Positions 24,340 through 33,614 of a DNA stretch of 33,758 nucleotides are shown piece after piece (position 1 is the first letter of the stretch; each line of letters opens with the position of its first letter). Under the pieces are notes generated by a model. It had not been told where the DNA came from. It searched no databases and saw only the letters and a list, made by a program, of their open reading frames with translations. The stretch spans positions 1 through 33,758 of the forward strand of contig JAJEAO010000099.1 of NCBI GenBank assembly GCA_022822745.1. The letters run 5' to 3'. A program made the translations under genes and the position numbers. Origin of the DNA: Acidobacteriota bacterium. GTDB lineage: Bacteria; Acidobacteriota; Vicinamibacteria; Marinacidobacterales; Marinacidobacteraceae.

Positions 24340-25401
24340 ATGCGAGTCCTTCACCGCATCGGTCCCGGCATCGGTCCCTGCATCCGTCCATTTCGGGCCG
24401 CGGCGCTGGCCTTCCTGCTGGCGCCCGCCGTCGCCGCGGGTCAGTCGCTGCCCGAAGTCCACCTCATCGGAACCGGAGGCACGATTTCCGGGGGCGCCGG
24501 CGGTCCCCTGAACGCCGCCGATCTCCGCGCCGCCCTCCCGGGCCTCGAGGAGGTGGCGACCGTCACGACCGAGGACTACGTCCGGATCGGCAGCTCGCGG
24601 ATGACGCCGGAGGTCCAGTTCGGTCTCGCCGCGCGGGTCGCCGAGGTGTTCTCCGAGCGGCCCGCGCTCGCCGGCGTCGTGATCACCCACGGCACCGATT
24701 CGCTGGAGGAGACCGCGTTCCTGCTCGACCTGCTCCTGCCGGCCGGGCGTCCGGTCGTGTTCGCCGCCGCCCAGCGGCCGCCGCGGTTCGACGACACCGA
24801 CGGGCCGCGGAACCTCCTCGACGCCATCCGGGTCGCCTCCTCTCCACGGGCGCGGCGCCTGGGAGTCCTGGTCTGCCTGAACTCCCAGATCCACGCCGCG
24901 CGGGAGGTGAAGAAGACCCATTCGATCGCGCTCCACGCCTTCGACTCCCCCGACACCGGGCCGATCGGGCTCGTGGACGACGGCGAGGTGTGGCTGTTCT
25001 CCACGCCCCGCCGACGGGTCCACCTGCCCGCCGCCGCGGCCGAGGCCCGGGTGGAGCTGGTCCGACTCACCGCCGGGGGCGGGGCGGCCTCCATCCGCGG
25101 CGCGATCTCCGAGGGCGCCCGCGGACTCGTCGTGGAGACCTTCGGGCGGGGGAATGTGCCGCCCCCGGCGATGGAGGCCGTCGAGGCCGCGCTCGCCGCC
25201 GGAGCGGTCGTCGTCTTCACCACCCGCACCGGCGCCGGTCGGGTCGTGCTGCCGGACCGCCTGATCCGGGCGGGGGTCGTTTCCGGAGAGGATCTGGACG
25301 GACTGAAGGCGCGGATGCTGCTGATCGCTGCTCTCGGCGCCGGGCGCTCCCCGGAGGAGATCGCCGCCGCGTTCCGGACTCTCGCCGGCGGACCGGGGTG
25401 A
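24340..25401 (+). CDS. Secreted type II L-asparaginase
   Basis: It hydrolyses L-asparagine (and often glutamine) to aspartate and ammonia, probably in the periplasm. A signal peptide (hydrophobic AALAFLLAPAVAAGQ) precedes the enzyme. GTGGTIS (about 44-50) carries the first catalytic threonine, and THGTDSLEETA (about 115) the second threonine and catalytic aspartate. The 353-residue length is normal for the type II class. A short imperfect tandem repeat (three ~11-bp units near GCATCGGTCCC, about 24357-24390) encodes the IGPGIGPCIRP segment before the hydrophobic core. The gene is convergent with the quinone oxidoreductase gene. Confidence 0.93.
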   Translation: MRVLHRIGPGIGPCIRPFRAAALAFLLAPAVAAGQSLPEVHLIGTGGTISGGAGGPLNAADLRAALPGLEEVATVTTEDYVRIGSSRMTPEVQFGLAARVAEVFSERPALAGVVITHGTDSLEETAFLLDLLLPAGRPVVFAAAQRPPRFDDTDGPRNLLDAIRVASSPRARRLGVLVCLNSQIHAAREVKKTHSIALHAFDSPDTGPIGLVDDGEVWLFSTPRRRVHLPAAAAEARVELVRLTAGGGAASIRGAISEGARGLVVETFGRGNVPPPAMEAVEAALAAGAVVVFTTRTGAGRVVLPDRLIRAGVVSGEDLDGLKARMLLIAALGAGRSPEEIAAAFRTLAGGPG

Positions 25402-25503
25402 TCCGGATCTCTCCTCGCGGGGGCTGATCGCGCGGGTCTTTCGCACCCCGACGCGCGCCCGGCCAGCGTCCGCCCCGCCAGACCGGAAGCCAGCCGGAGG
25501 AAT

Positions 25504-25520
25504 CCGGGGCCGCTCCCCGG
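25504..25520. terminator. Candidate terminator hairpin between convergent genes
   Basis: CCGGGG (25504-25509) and CCCCGG (25515-25520) form a 6-bp stem with a 5-base loop in the 125-bp gap between the asparaginase and quinone oxidoreductase genes. There is no T tract on either side. Confidence 0.3.
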
Positions 25521-25526
25521 CGAGTC

Positions 25527-26495
<969 letters not shown>

Positions 26496-26541
26496 GCGTC
26501 CATTATGGAACGCCACGGGGAGCGCCCCGGCACGATGGAGC

Positions 26542-26581
26542 GCCACTCTCCGGAGTGGCAATTCCCGGAGTGGCAATTTCC
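26542..26581 (+). repeat. Hairpin and 15-bp tandem repeat in the uvrC upstream gap
   Basis: GCCACTC (26542-26548) and GAGTGGC (26553-26559) form a 7-bp stem with a TCCG loop. The right arm belongs to a 15-bp unit, GGAGTGGCAATTCCC, at 26552-26566, which repeats at 26567-26581 with one change. The block lies between the divergent quinone oxidoreductase and uvrC genes, where a regulator could bind. Confidence 0.8.
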
Positions 26582-26732
26582 GGACAGCACATGGCGTTCG
26601 CGTCGCTCCGCGCCGGTCTGGAGGGCCCCACTTGCGTTCTCGTGGAGAGTCCACCGGGAGCGCCGGGCCGCTCCCTGCCCCGGCGGCGCCGAGCGGGAGT
26701 ACGCTCGCGGCCCCCGCCCCGCCCCACCGACC

Positions 26733-28607
26733 GTGCCCCCCGACCCCGCACCCGGCCTCGACACCCGGATCGCGCGGCTCCCCGAGACCCCGGGGGTCTA
26801 TCTGTTCCAGTCGGCGCGCGGAAAGACGCTCTACGTGGGCAAGGCCGCTTCGATCCGGGCTCGCGTCCGGTCGCACTTCCGCGGTTCTCCGGCGGACGCT
26901 CGTCGGAGCGGCCTGCTGTCGCGCGTCGCCGACATCGAGGTCGTCGTCACGGACTCGGTGCGCGAGGCGCTGCTCCTCGAGAACAACCTGATCAAGACGC
27001 GCCGTCCCCGCTACAACGTCCTGCTGCGGGACGACAAGAACCCCCCGCTGGTGCGGCTGACGCTGAACGAGAAGTACCCCCGGGTCCACATCGTCCGGGG
27101 TGCGGGGAACGACGGGGCGGTGTACGCGGGGCCGTGGTACCCGGCCAGCCTGGCCCGCCGGAGCATGAGCCTGACCCACCGGCTGTTCGGAATCCGGAAC
27201 TGCCGGGAACAGTTGAACGGCCGACGGCCCCGTCCCTGTCTCCAGTACCAGATCAAGCGCTGCATCGCTCCGTGCGTGGACTCCGTCTGCTCGCGCGAGG
27301 AGTACCGGCGCGCGGCCGAGGCGGCGAAGCTCTTCCTGCTCGGACGCACCGGGGAACTGACCTCGTCGCTGACGCGGCGAATGCGCGCCGAAGCCGACGC
27401 CGAGAACTTCGAGGAGGCGGCCCGCCTCCGGGACAGCCTGCGTCTCCTCGCCGAGCTGAACGATCACCAGAAGGTGGCGGCGACCGACGGGAGGGCGCTC
27501 GATGTGTTCGGGCTGCATCGGGAGGGGGACCGGGCGCACCTCGCGGTGTTCGTGGTGCGCCGGGGCAAGGTCGTGGACCGGGACGGGTTTCCGCTGCGCG
27601 ACCTGCCTCCGGTGGACGACGCCGAGCTCCTCGAAGCCGCGCTGCTGCGCTTCTACGAGCTCGGGCGCGAGGCGCCGCCCCGGATCGAGCTCCCGCGCGA
27701 GCTCCCCGAGACCGAACTCGTCTCGGAGTGGCTGGCCGGGAAGCGGGGCAGTCGGGTCGAGATCCATGTCCCGGTCCGGGGGACCCGGCGCCGGCTGGTG
27801 GAACTCGTCGCCCGGAATGCCCGGATCGCCTTCGAGCTCGACTTCACCGACGCCGGGAAGATCGCGGCCCGCCGGGTGGCGGCGCTCCGCGAGGCGCTCG
27901 ATCTGGCCGAAGACCCCCGGCGGATCGAGGCGTTCGACATCTCGAATCTCGGTGGACGGGAGGTCGTGGCCTCGCTCGTCGTGTTCGAGCGGGGGGAGCC
28001 GTCGCCCTCGTCCTATCGCCGCTTCCGGATCCGCAGCCTCTCCGGCAAGCCCGACGACTACCGGGCGATGCGCGAGGTCGTGCTGCGGCGCTACCGCCGC
28101 GTCCTCACCGAGGGGGCGGAGCTCCCCGACCTGGTGCTCGTGGACGGCGGACCGGGGCAGCTCGGTTCGGCTGCTTCGGCGCTCCACGACCTCGGTCTGA
28201 GCCACATCCCCCACGCCGGGCTCGCGAAGCGGGAGGAAGAGATCTTCCTCCCCGGCGCGCCGGAGCCGCTCCGTCTGCCCCGCACCTCCCCGGCGCTGCA
28301 GTTGCTCCAGCGCGCCCGCGACGAGGCCCACCGGTTCGCCCTCGCCTACCACCGCCGCGCCCGCAAGGCCGCGACCCTGCGGTCCGCGCTCGACGCGGTG
28401 CCCGGCATCGGTCCGCGCCGGCGGGCGGCGCTGCTGACCCGGTTCGGCAGCCTGCGGGGGGTGGCGCAGGCCGCGGAGCCCGACCTCGCCGCCGTCGTCG
28501 GCCCGGCGCTGGCCCGCCGGCTTCACCTCCGCTTCCACCGGGACGCGCCCGGAACGGACACGGCGTCCGCGGAGAAACCGGCGCGTCGGACCGCCTCCGC
28601 CCCGTAG
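26733..28607 (+). CDS. uvrC: Excinuclease ABC subunit C
   Basis: UvrC makes both incisions around bulky DNA lesions after UvrAB recognition. The 624-residue protein has the GIY-YIG domain at the amino terminus (PGVYLF, then KTLYVGKA) and the cysteine motif CLQYQIKRCIAPC that can bind an iron-sulfur cluster. It also has a UVR motif (AEADAENFEEAARLRDSL), the RNase H-like endonuclease domain (IEAFDISNLGG and VLVDGGPGQL) and helix-hairpin-helix repeats at the end (VPGIGPRRRAALL). Length is normal. The GTG at 26733 lies 10 codons before the conserved start. The stop codon lies within the candidate -10 box of trpS. Confidence 0.96.
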   Translation: MPPDPAPGLDTRIARLPETPGVYLFQSARGKTLYVGKAASIRARVRSHFRGSPADARRSGLLSRVADIEVVVTDSVREALLLENNLIKTRRPRYNVLLRDDKNPPLVRLTLNEKYPRVHIVRGAGNDGAVYAGPWYPASLARRSMSLTHRLFGIRNCREQLNGRRPRPCLQYQIKRCIAPCVDSVCSREEYRRAAEAAKLFLLGRTGELTSSLTRRMRAEADAENFEEAARLRDSLRLLAELNDHQKVAATDGRALDVFGLHREGDRAHLAVFVVRRGKVVDRDGFPLRDLPPVDDAELLEAALLRFYELGREAPPRIELPRELPETELVSEWLAGKRGSRVEIHVPVRGTRRRLVELVARNARIAFELDFTDAGKIAARRVAALREALDLAEDPRRIEAFDISNLGGREVVASLVVFERGEPSPSSYRRFRIRSLSGKPDDYRAMREVVLRRYRRVLTEGAELPDLVLVDGGPGQLGSAASALHDLGLSHIPHAGLAKREEEIFLPGAPEPLRLPRTSPALQLLQRARDEAHRFALAYHRRARKAATLRSALDAVPGIGPRRRAALLTRFGSLRGVAQAAEPDLAAVVGPALARRLHLRFHRDAPGTDTASAEKPARRTASAP

Positions 28608-28610
28608 AAT
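28605..28610 (+). promoter_or_regulatory. Candidate -10 element of trpS overlapping the uvrC stop codon
   Basis: TAGAAT begins with the TAG stop of uvrC and ends 12 bp before the trpS ATG. There is no convincing -35 element or Shine-Dalgarno sequence, so the leader would be about five bases. Confidence 0.4.
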
Positions 28611-28622
28611 CGCGGCCCTCCG

Positions 28623-29711
28623 ATGCCTCCCACGACTGCTTCCTCCGGGAGCGACCCGCCGCCGCGCGATCGCCGCCCCCGGCTCCTGTCCGGGATGCGG
28701 CCCACCGGCTCGTCCCACCTCGGTCACCTCGTCGGCGCCTACCGGAACTGGGTGGCCATGCAGGACGAATTCGACGCCTTCTATTCCATCGTGGACTGGC
28801 ACGCCCTGACCACGGACTACCGGGACACCTCCGCCCTCCGGCGCAACACGCTCGACATCGCCGCCGACTGGCTGGCCGTCGGACTCGATCCGACCCGCTG
28901 CACCCTGTTCGTGCAGTCCCAGGTGCCCGAGCACGCCGAACTCCATCTGCTCCTGTCCATGGTCGTTCCGCTGGGGTGGCTGGAGCGGGTTCCGACCTAC
29001 AAGGATCTCCTGCGCGAGCTGCGCGAGCGCGACCTCCACACCTACGGCTTCCTCGGCTACCCGGTCCTCCAGGCGGCCGACATCCTGATCTACGACGCCG
29101 CCGTCGTACCGGTGGGGGAGGACCAGAGTCCGCACATCGAACTGACCCGCGAGATCGCCCGCCGCTTCAACGGGATCTTCGGACGGGTGCTGAGCGAGCC
29201 CGCGGTCCGGCTGACGGCCTCCCCCCGGCTGCCCGGCACCGACGGCCGGAAGATGTCGAAGAGCTTCGGAAACACGATCGGGCTCGCCGAGGACGAGAAG
29301 ACGGTCCGGTCGAAGCTGAGGACGATGAAGACCGATCCGGCGCGGAAGCGGCTCAAGGATCCCGGCGACCCGGCGAAATGTCCCGTCTTCGACCTGCACC
29401 GCATCTTCTCGGACGAGGAGACCCGGCAGTGGGCGGCGGCCGGATGCCGGAGCGCCGGGATCGGCTGCATCCAGTGCAAGAACGCGCTGGCCGACCATCT
29501 CGTCGGGGAAATCGGGCCGATCGCGGAGCGCCGGCGCGAGTACGAGAAACGGCCCGACGACGTTCGGGATGTCCTCGACGCCGGGAGGAAGGTCGCGGCG
29601 GAGGCGGCCTCGGCCACGATGGAGCGAGTCCGGGCGGCGGTCCGCCTGCCGGGCGCCGGAGCGCTCGGGGACGCCCCGGCGCTCCGCTCCGCGACGCCCG
29701 CAACCGGCTGA
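28623..29711 (+). CDS. trpS: Tryptophanyl-tRNA synthetase with an iron-sulfur-like cysteine pattern
   Basis: This class I synthetase attaches tryptophan to its tRNA. The 362-residue protein has the HIGH-type motif GSSHLGHLVG near 28-38 and the KMSKS motif near 210-214. It also has GEDQSPHIELTREIARRFN and a normal length. In the carboxyl-terminal domain, four cysteines are spaced C-x21-C-x6-C-x2-C (from KCPVF to IQCK). This closely matches the [4Fe-4S]-binding C-x22-C-x6-C-x2-C pattern described for Thermotoga maritima TrpRS. About 24 residues before the conserved core are polar and proline-rich. scpA follows 14 bp later. Confidence 0.95.
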   Translation: MPPTTASSGSDPPPRDRRPRLLSGMRPTGSSHLGHLVGAYRNWVAMQDEFDAFYSIVDWHALTTDYRDTSALRRNTLDIAADWLAVGLDPTRCTLFVQSQVPEHAELHLLLSMVVPLGWLERVPTYKDLLRELRERDLHTYGFLGYPVLQAADILIYDAAVVPVGEDQSPHIELTREIARRFNGIFGRVLSEPAVRLTASPRLPGTDGRKMSKSFGNTIGLAEDEKTVRSKLRTMKTDPARKRLKDPGDPAKCPVFDLHRIFSDEETRQWAAAGCRSAGIGCIQCKNALADHLVGEIGPIAERRREYEKRPDDVRDVLDAGRKVAAEAASATMERVRAAVRLPGAGALGDAPALRSATPATG

Positions 29712-29725
29712 GGGATCCGCGCCGG

Positions 29726-30580
29726 ATGGATCCCGCGCTCTACCGGTCCGCTGTCGCGGATCCGGCAGCGGGCGGCTCCGAGACGGGCTGGCGGGTCCGG
29801 CTCGCCCCCGGATCCGGGTTGCGGCGAGGGTTCGACGGCCCGCTGGAGCTGCTTCTCCGGATGGCCCGCGACGGTCGCGCCGACCCGCTCCGGATTCGCA
29901 TCGCTCCCGTCACCCGGCAGTATCTCGAGGCGCTCGAGGTCATGGAGATGCTCGATCTCGAGGTGGGGTCCGAGTTCCTCAAGCTGGCGACGGCGCTCCT
30001 GCGTCTCAAGGCCCGGCGAATGGTCCCCCGGCCGCCCCCGCCCGCGCCGGTGGCCGACGACGATCCGCTCACCCGGCTGGAGGCCCGACTCGCCGAGTAC
30101 GCCCGCTACCGCGCCGCCGCCGCCCGGCTGCGGGAGAGCCTCGAAGGCCGTCGCTCGGTCTGGTCGCGGCCGCCGCTCGAGCTTTCGCCGGCCGCCGGGC
30201 GGGAGATCGGGCCGGCGCCCGCGATGCGCGGAGCGGAGGGGACGCCGCTCGATCTGTTCGCGGTCGTGGAGGCGTTTCGCCGGGTCGTGGCGAGGGCGCG
30301 GGCTCGTCCGGCGCCGCCCCTGCCCAAGCCGAGAGTCCCCGTCGCCGAGTTGCAGGAGCGCTTCGAGGCCGCTCTCCCCCCTGGAACCGTCCGCGACTTC
30401 GAGGAGCTCCTGCTCGACTTCATCGGGCCCCACCTGGCCGGGCCGTCCGCGCGCCCGGCCCTGGTCGCGGCCTTTCTCGCCCTGCTCGAGCTGGCCCGGC
30501 TGGGTCGGGTCTCCGTTCTCCAGGAGGAAGCCTTCGGGCCCATTCGCATCGTCGGCGTCGCGCCGGAGCCCGCCGGATGA
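29726..30580 (+). CDS. scpA: Segregation and condensation protein A
   Basis: ScpA is the kleisin subunit that bridges the SMC heads in chromosome condensation. The 284-residue protein has the amino-terminal FDGPLELLLRMARDG typical of ScpA, the middle SEFLKLATALLRLKARRMVP, and a carboxyl-terminal winged-helix ending LLELARLGRVSVLQEEAFGPI. The ATG at 29726 is 14 bp after trpS and the stop overlaps the scpB start (ATGA). No smc gene is in the window. Confidence 0.94.
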   Translation: MDPALYRSAVADPAAGGSETGWRVRLAPGSGLRRGFDGPLELLLRMARDGRADPLRIRIAPVTRQYLEALEVMEMLDLEVGSEFLKLATALLRLKARRMVPRPPPPAPVADDDPLTRLEARLAEYARYRAAAARLRESLEGRRSVWSRPPLELSPAAGREIGPAPAMRGAEGTPLDLFAVVEAFRRVVARARARPAPPLPKPRVPVAELQERFEAALPPGTVRDFEELLLDFIGPHLAGPSARPALVAAFLALLELARLGRVSVLQEEAFGPIRIVGVAPEPAG

Positions 30581-31185
30581 GTCCGCGCGAGACGTCGGCG
30601 CCGAAGGAGCGGAGCGGCTCCGGCGAGGGGGACGTGGCCGCCGCGCTGGAAGCGCTCCTGTTCTCGCACGGGGATCCGGTCCCGCCGGCGAAGCTGGCCG
30701 AGGCGCTCGAGGTCGGGACGACGACGGTCGGCGAGGCGGCCGGCGAGCTGGAGGCGCGGCTGGACCTCCGGCGATCGGGACTCATGCTCACCCGGATCGC
30801 CGGGGGGCTCCAGCTCACGACCCGGGAAGAGTGGCGCGGCCCGATCGAACGCCTGCTCGCGCCCCGCCGGGAGGAGGCCCTGACCCAGGCGGCGCTCGAA
30901 GGGTTGTCGGTGATCGCCTACCGCCAGCCGCTCACCCTGCCCGAGCTGAACGAGATCCGCGGGGTCAACTCGCAGAGCGTGGTCACGACCCTGCTCCGCC
31001 AGCGGCTCATCCGGACCCGAGGGCGGAAGCAGGTCGTGGGCAGGCCGCTCCTCTACGGGACGACGAAGGCGTTCCTCGAGCGCTTCGGACTCGATCGCAT
31101 CGAGGATCTGCCCCGGCTGGGGGAACTGGGCGACCCCGCTGCCGGCGGTCTCCCGGTCCCCCGGCCCGGCGCCGAAGCCGGGTGA
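30577..31185 (+). CDS. scpB: Segregation and condensation protein B
   Basis: ScpB dimers bind ScpA in the SMC-ScpAB complex. The 202-residue product has two winged-helix domains: LEALLFSHGDPVPPAKLAEA near the start, and EGLSVIAYRQPLTLPELNEI with GVNSQSVVTTLL and GRPLLYGTT in the second. Length is usual. It overlaps scpA by 4 bp and is followed 4 bp later by the pseudouridine synthase-cytidylate kinase gene, matching the widespread scpA-scpB-rluB-cmk order. Confidence 0.94.
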   Translation: MSPRETSAPKERSGSGEGDVAAALEALLFSHGDPVPPAKLAEALEVGTTTVGEAAGELEARLDLRRSGLMLTRIAGGLQLTTREEWRGPIERLLAPRREEALTQAALEGLSVIAYRQPLTLPELNEIRGVNSQSVVTTLLRQRLIRTRGRKQVVGRPLLYGTTKAFLERFGLDRIEDLPRLGELGDPAAGGLPVPRPGAEAG

Positions 31186-31189
31186 GATC

Positions 31190-32704
31190 GTGGCCGCCGA
31201 ACGTCTCCAGAAGCTGATCGCCAGGGCGGGAATCGCGTCCCGTCGCGGGGCCGAGCGCCTGATCGCGGAGGGGCGGGTCATGCTCGACGGCGTCGTGGTC
31301 CGGCGGCGCGGCGTGGTGGCGGATCCGCGACGACAGGAGATCCGGGTGGACGGGACCAGGCTCCGCGCCCGTCGGAAGCCCCGCCGCTACCTGATCCTGA
31401 ACAAGCCGACGGGAGTCCTGACCACTCGTTCGGACCCCGGGCGACGCCCCATCGTGATGGACCTGGTGCCCCCGTCGGCTCGATCGCTGGCGCCGGTGGG
31501 GCGGCTCGACGGGGCGAGTTCGGGGCTGCTCCTGCTGACGAATGACGGCGACCTGGCCTACCGAGTCACCCACCCGCGATTCCGGGTTCCCAAGATCTAT
31601 CTCGCGACGGTGCGGGGGCTGCCCGGGGAGGCCGTGCTCGACCGCGCCTGCCGGGGGATCCGCGTGGACGGCGAGGGACTCCGGCTGGATCACGCCGAAG
31701 TGATCGCGCGCTTTCCGCACCGGGCCGAGGGGCGCCGTCGGTCGCGGCTCCGGATCCGGTTGCTGGGCGGCCGCAACCGCGAGATCCGGCGCGTGCTGAG
31801 TGTTCTCGGTCATCCGGTGCTGGAGCTCCACCGGACCGCCATCGGGAACCTCGAGGACACCGGGCTGCGGCCGGGCCGCTGGAGAAATCTGAGGCCCGCC
31901 GAAATCTCCGGGCTGCGCCGCGCCGTGGGACTGGAGGCCGCGCGCTCGCCACGGACCCGACCTCCGGCGAGATCCCGTCCGGCGATCGGGTCGCGGCGAA
32001 CTGCGGCTTCGGGGTCGGCTGCCGCCCCCGCGCCCCATTCGCCGTTCGTCGTGGCCATGGACGGGCCCGCCGGGTCGGGGAAGAGCTCGGTGGCGAGGAT
32101 GGTCGCCCGACGTTGCGGTCTCGGCTACTTCAACACCGGGGCGTCGGTTCGGGCGGTGGCGCTCGCCGCCATGCGCCAGGGGGCCGATCTGGACGATCCC
32201 GCCGTCGTTCGTCCGTTCGCATTCCGCGTCCTCCTCGATCCGGAGGGGAGGGTGTTCCTCGATGGCGTGGATGTCTCCGTCGCGGTCCGGGCGCCGGACG
32301 TGTCGCGCGGCGCGTCCCGGGTCGCGGTCCACGCCGAGCTGCGCGAGGTGCTCGTCGAGCGCTGGCGTCAGGCGGCCGGCGCGGGGGGAGTGATGGAAGG
32401 GCGGGACATCGGGACCGTCGTCTTCCCCGAAGCTCCGGTGAAGGTCTTCCTCGACGCCCGTCCCGAGGTGCGCGCCGCGCGGAGGTCTTCCGACGAGGGC
32501 GGCCGGTCGGTGGCGGCCGTGGCCTCCGAACTGGAACGTCGGGACCGGACCGACTCCGCGCGCGAAGTGGCGCCGCTCCGCCAGGCAACCGACGCGCACC
32601 GGCTGGACACCAGCGACCTGACCCTGGAGGAGACCGTGGACCGCGTCGTCGCCATCGTGGATCAGGCCCGCGCCGGAAAACCGGAGCCCGGTCCGACACA
32701 CTAG
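31190..32704 (+). CDS. Fusion of 23S rRNA pseudouridine synthase (RluB/RsuA type) and cytidylate kinase
   Basis: One 504-residue frame encodes two enzymes that are normally adjacent genes. Residues ~1-60 are an S4 RNA-binding domain (RLQKLIARAGIASRRGAERL). The pseudouridine synthase core follows, with PVGRLDGASSGLLLL near 104-118 holding the catalytic aspartate. A proline/arginine-rich linker spans about 245-285. The cytidylate kinase part has the P-loop GPAGSGKS at 292-299, the CMP-binding VAVHAELREVL segment, EGRDIGTVVFP and the lid ending LDTSDLTLEETV. In the usual Cmk nucleotide-site motif (L/DTGAMYRA) this protein reads FNTGASVRA near 314-322: aspartate becomes asparagine and tyrosine becomes valine, though the arginine is kept. 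So the kinase may have altered specificity. There is no stop or good internal start between the parts. Start GTG 31190. Kinase and synthase calls are firm; their use as one chain is inferred. Confidence 0.9.
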   Translation: MAAERLQKLIARAGIASRRGAERLIAEGRVMLDGVVVRRRGVVADPRRQEIRVDGTRLRARRKPRRYLILNKPTGVLTTRSDPGRRPIVMDLVPPSARSLAPVGRLDGASSGLLLLTNDGDLAYRVTHPRFRVPKIYLATVRGLPGEAVLDRACRGIRVDGEGLRLDHAEVIARFPHRAEGRRRSRLRIRLLGGRNREIRRVLSVLGHPVLELHRTAIGNLEDTGLRPGRWRNLRPAEISGLRRAVGLEAARSPRTRPPARSRPAIGSRRTAASGSAAAPAPHSPFVVAMDGPAGSGKSSVARMVARRCGLGYFNTGASVRAVALAAMRQGADLDDPAVVRPFAFRVLLDPEGRVFLDGVDVSVAVRAPDVSRGASRVAVHAELREVLVERWRQAAGAGGVMEGRDIGTVVFPEAPVKVFLDARPEVRAARRSSDEGGRSVAAVASELERRDRTDSAREVAPLRQATDAHRLDTSDLTLEETVDRVVAIVDQARAGKPEPGPTH

Positions 32705-32723
32705 CCCGGATGTCTCGTGGTGA

Positions 32724-32741
32724 CTTCCGGCCCGCCGGAAG
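32724..32741 (+). terminator. Hairpin 1 downstream of the pseudouridine synthase-cytidylate kinase gene
   Basis: CTTCCGGC (32724-32731) and GCCGGAAG (32734-32741) are perfect inverted repeats separated by two bases, 19 bp after the stop codon. There is no T tract. It could end the trpS-scpAB operon or protect the mRNA 3' end. Confidence 0.45.
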
Positions 32742-32751
32742 ATGCCGAACC

Positions 32752-32775
32752 GGCGCCGAACGCGATTTCGGCGCC
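32752..32775 (+). terminator. Hairpin 2 in the same gap
   Basis: GGCGCCGAA (32752-32760) and TTCGGCGCC (32767-32775) form a perfect 9-bp stem with a six-base loop. With hairpin 1, two strong stems stand back to back in the 212-bp gap before the cupin gene; the rest of the gap shows no further element. Confidence 0.45.
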
Positions 32776-32916
32776 CCGCCGGGCGCCCCGCGACCGACGA
32801 GTCGGCCCCGGATGCCGACAGCCCAGGCAGGGGAAGCCGGGTTCCCGGCGGGCCGGAGAGGAAGCCGCAGCTTCCCTGAGGCCGCTCCCCACCGACATTC
32901 CACAGGAGGATTTCCG

Positions 32917-33534
32917 ATGCGCATCGCCACCCTCGTTGCCCTGCTCGCCCTCGCCTTCGGCGCCGGGGCGCTCTTCGCCCAGGCGCCCGGCTCCCAGCCG
33001 GAGCCGAGCTGCCACATGTGTTCCGCCGACTTCGTCTCGAAGGAGGAGCTCGCCGCCTACCGACGGGTCGCCGAGGCGACGAACGTGACGGACCAGCAGG
33101 TCCGCTCGCTCGACATCGGGAAGGCGAACGTGCAGGTCGCGTATCTCCGGCGGGGCCTGCTCGACGAGCCCCGGCCGCAGTCGGTCGCCGAGCACAGCCT
33201 GGTCACCGAGGTCTATGTCGTCGTGGACGGCGCGGCTTCGATCCTCACCGGACCGGACCTCGTGGACGCCGAGCCCCGTCCTCCCGATTACCGCGCCGTC
33301 CGGTTCCTGAACGGCCCCGGTCACAACGCCGCCGACGTGCGGAACGGCGTCGTCCACGAGGTGGAGAAGGGGGATGTGCTCGTGATCCCGGCCGGGACCG
33401 GGCACCAGTTCGTGAAGATCGAGGATGAGGTCCACTACGTCATGGTGCGAGTGGATCCGGACAAGGTCGTACCGCTGATGGACGCCGGGGATTCGGAGGC
33501 GTACCTCGCGGAACACGGGGAATCGGTCCGGTAA
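32917..33534 (+). CDS. Secreted cupin-domain protein
   Basis: The 205-residue protein has a signal peptide (IATLVALLALAFGAGALFAQ) and is likely periplasmic. A CHMC motif (C32, C35) sits just after cleavage and could bind metal or form a disulfide. The cupin barrel then shows HSLVTEVYVVVDGAASILTG (metal histidine, second motif glutamate) and, later, VIPAGTGHQFVKI. Such proteins have varied enzyme or binding roles that cannot be specified here. The start is set by AGGAGGA, six bases before the ATG at 32917. It is separated from the upstream operon by two hairpins. Confidence 0.88.
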   Translation: MRIATLVALLALAFGAGALFAQAPGSQPEPSCHMCSADFVSKEELAAYRRVAEATNVTDQQVRSLDIGKANVQVAYLRRGLLDEPRPQSVAEHSLVTEVYVVVDGAASILTGPDLVDAEPRPPDYRAVRFLNGPGHNAADVRNGVVHEVEKGDVLVIPAGTGHQFVKIEDEVHYVMVRVDPDKVVPLMDAGDSEAYLAEHGESVR

Positions 33535-33576
33535 ACCCGGCGACCTGGCGCTGTCCGGCGTCGTTCTGGCCATGGC

Positions 33577-33582
33577 TAGAAT
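33577..33582 (+). promoter_or_regulatory. Candidate -10 element followed closely by an ATG
   Basis: TAGAAT ends six bases before the ATG at 33589, like the leaderless arrangement before the asparaginase gene. The ATG opens a frame of only 16 codons (MRTFAAGRFKPEFDSS) that stops in AT-richer sequence. Confidence 0.35.
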
Positions 33583-33614
33583 GCGCCGATGCGCACGTTT
33601 GCGGCAGGGAGGTT

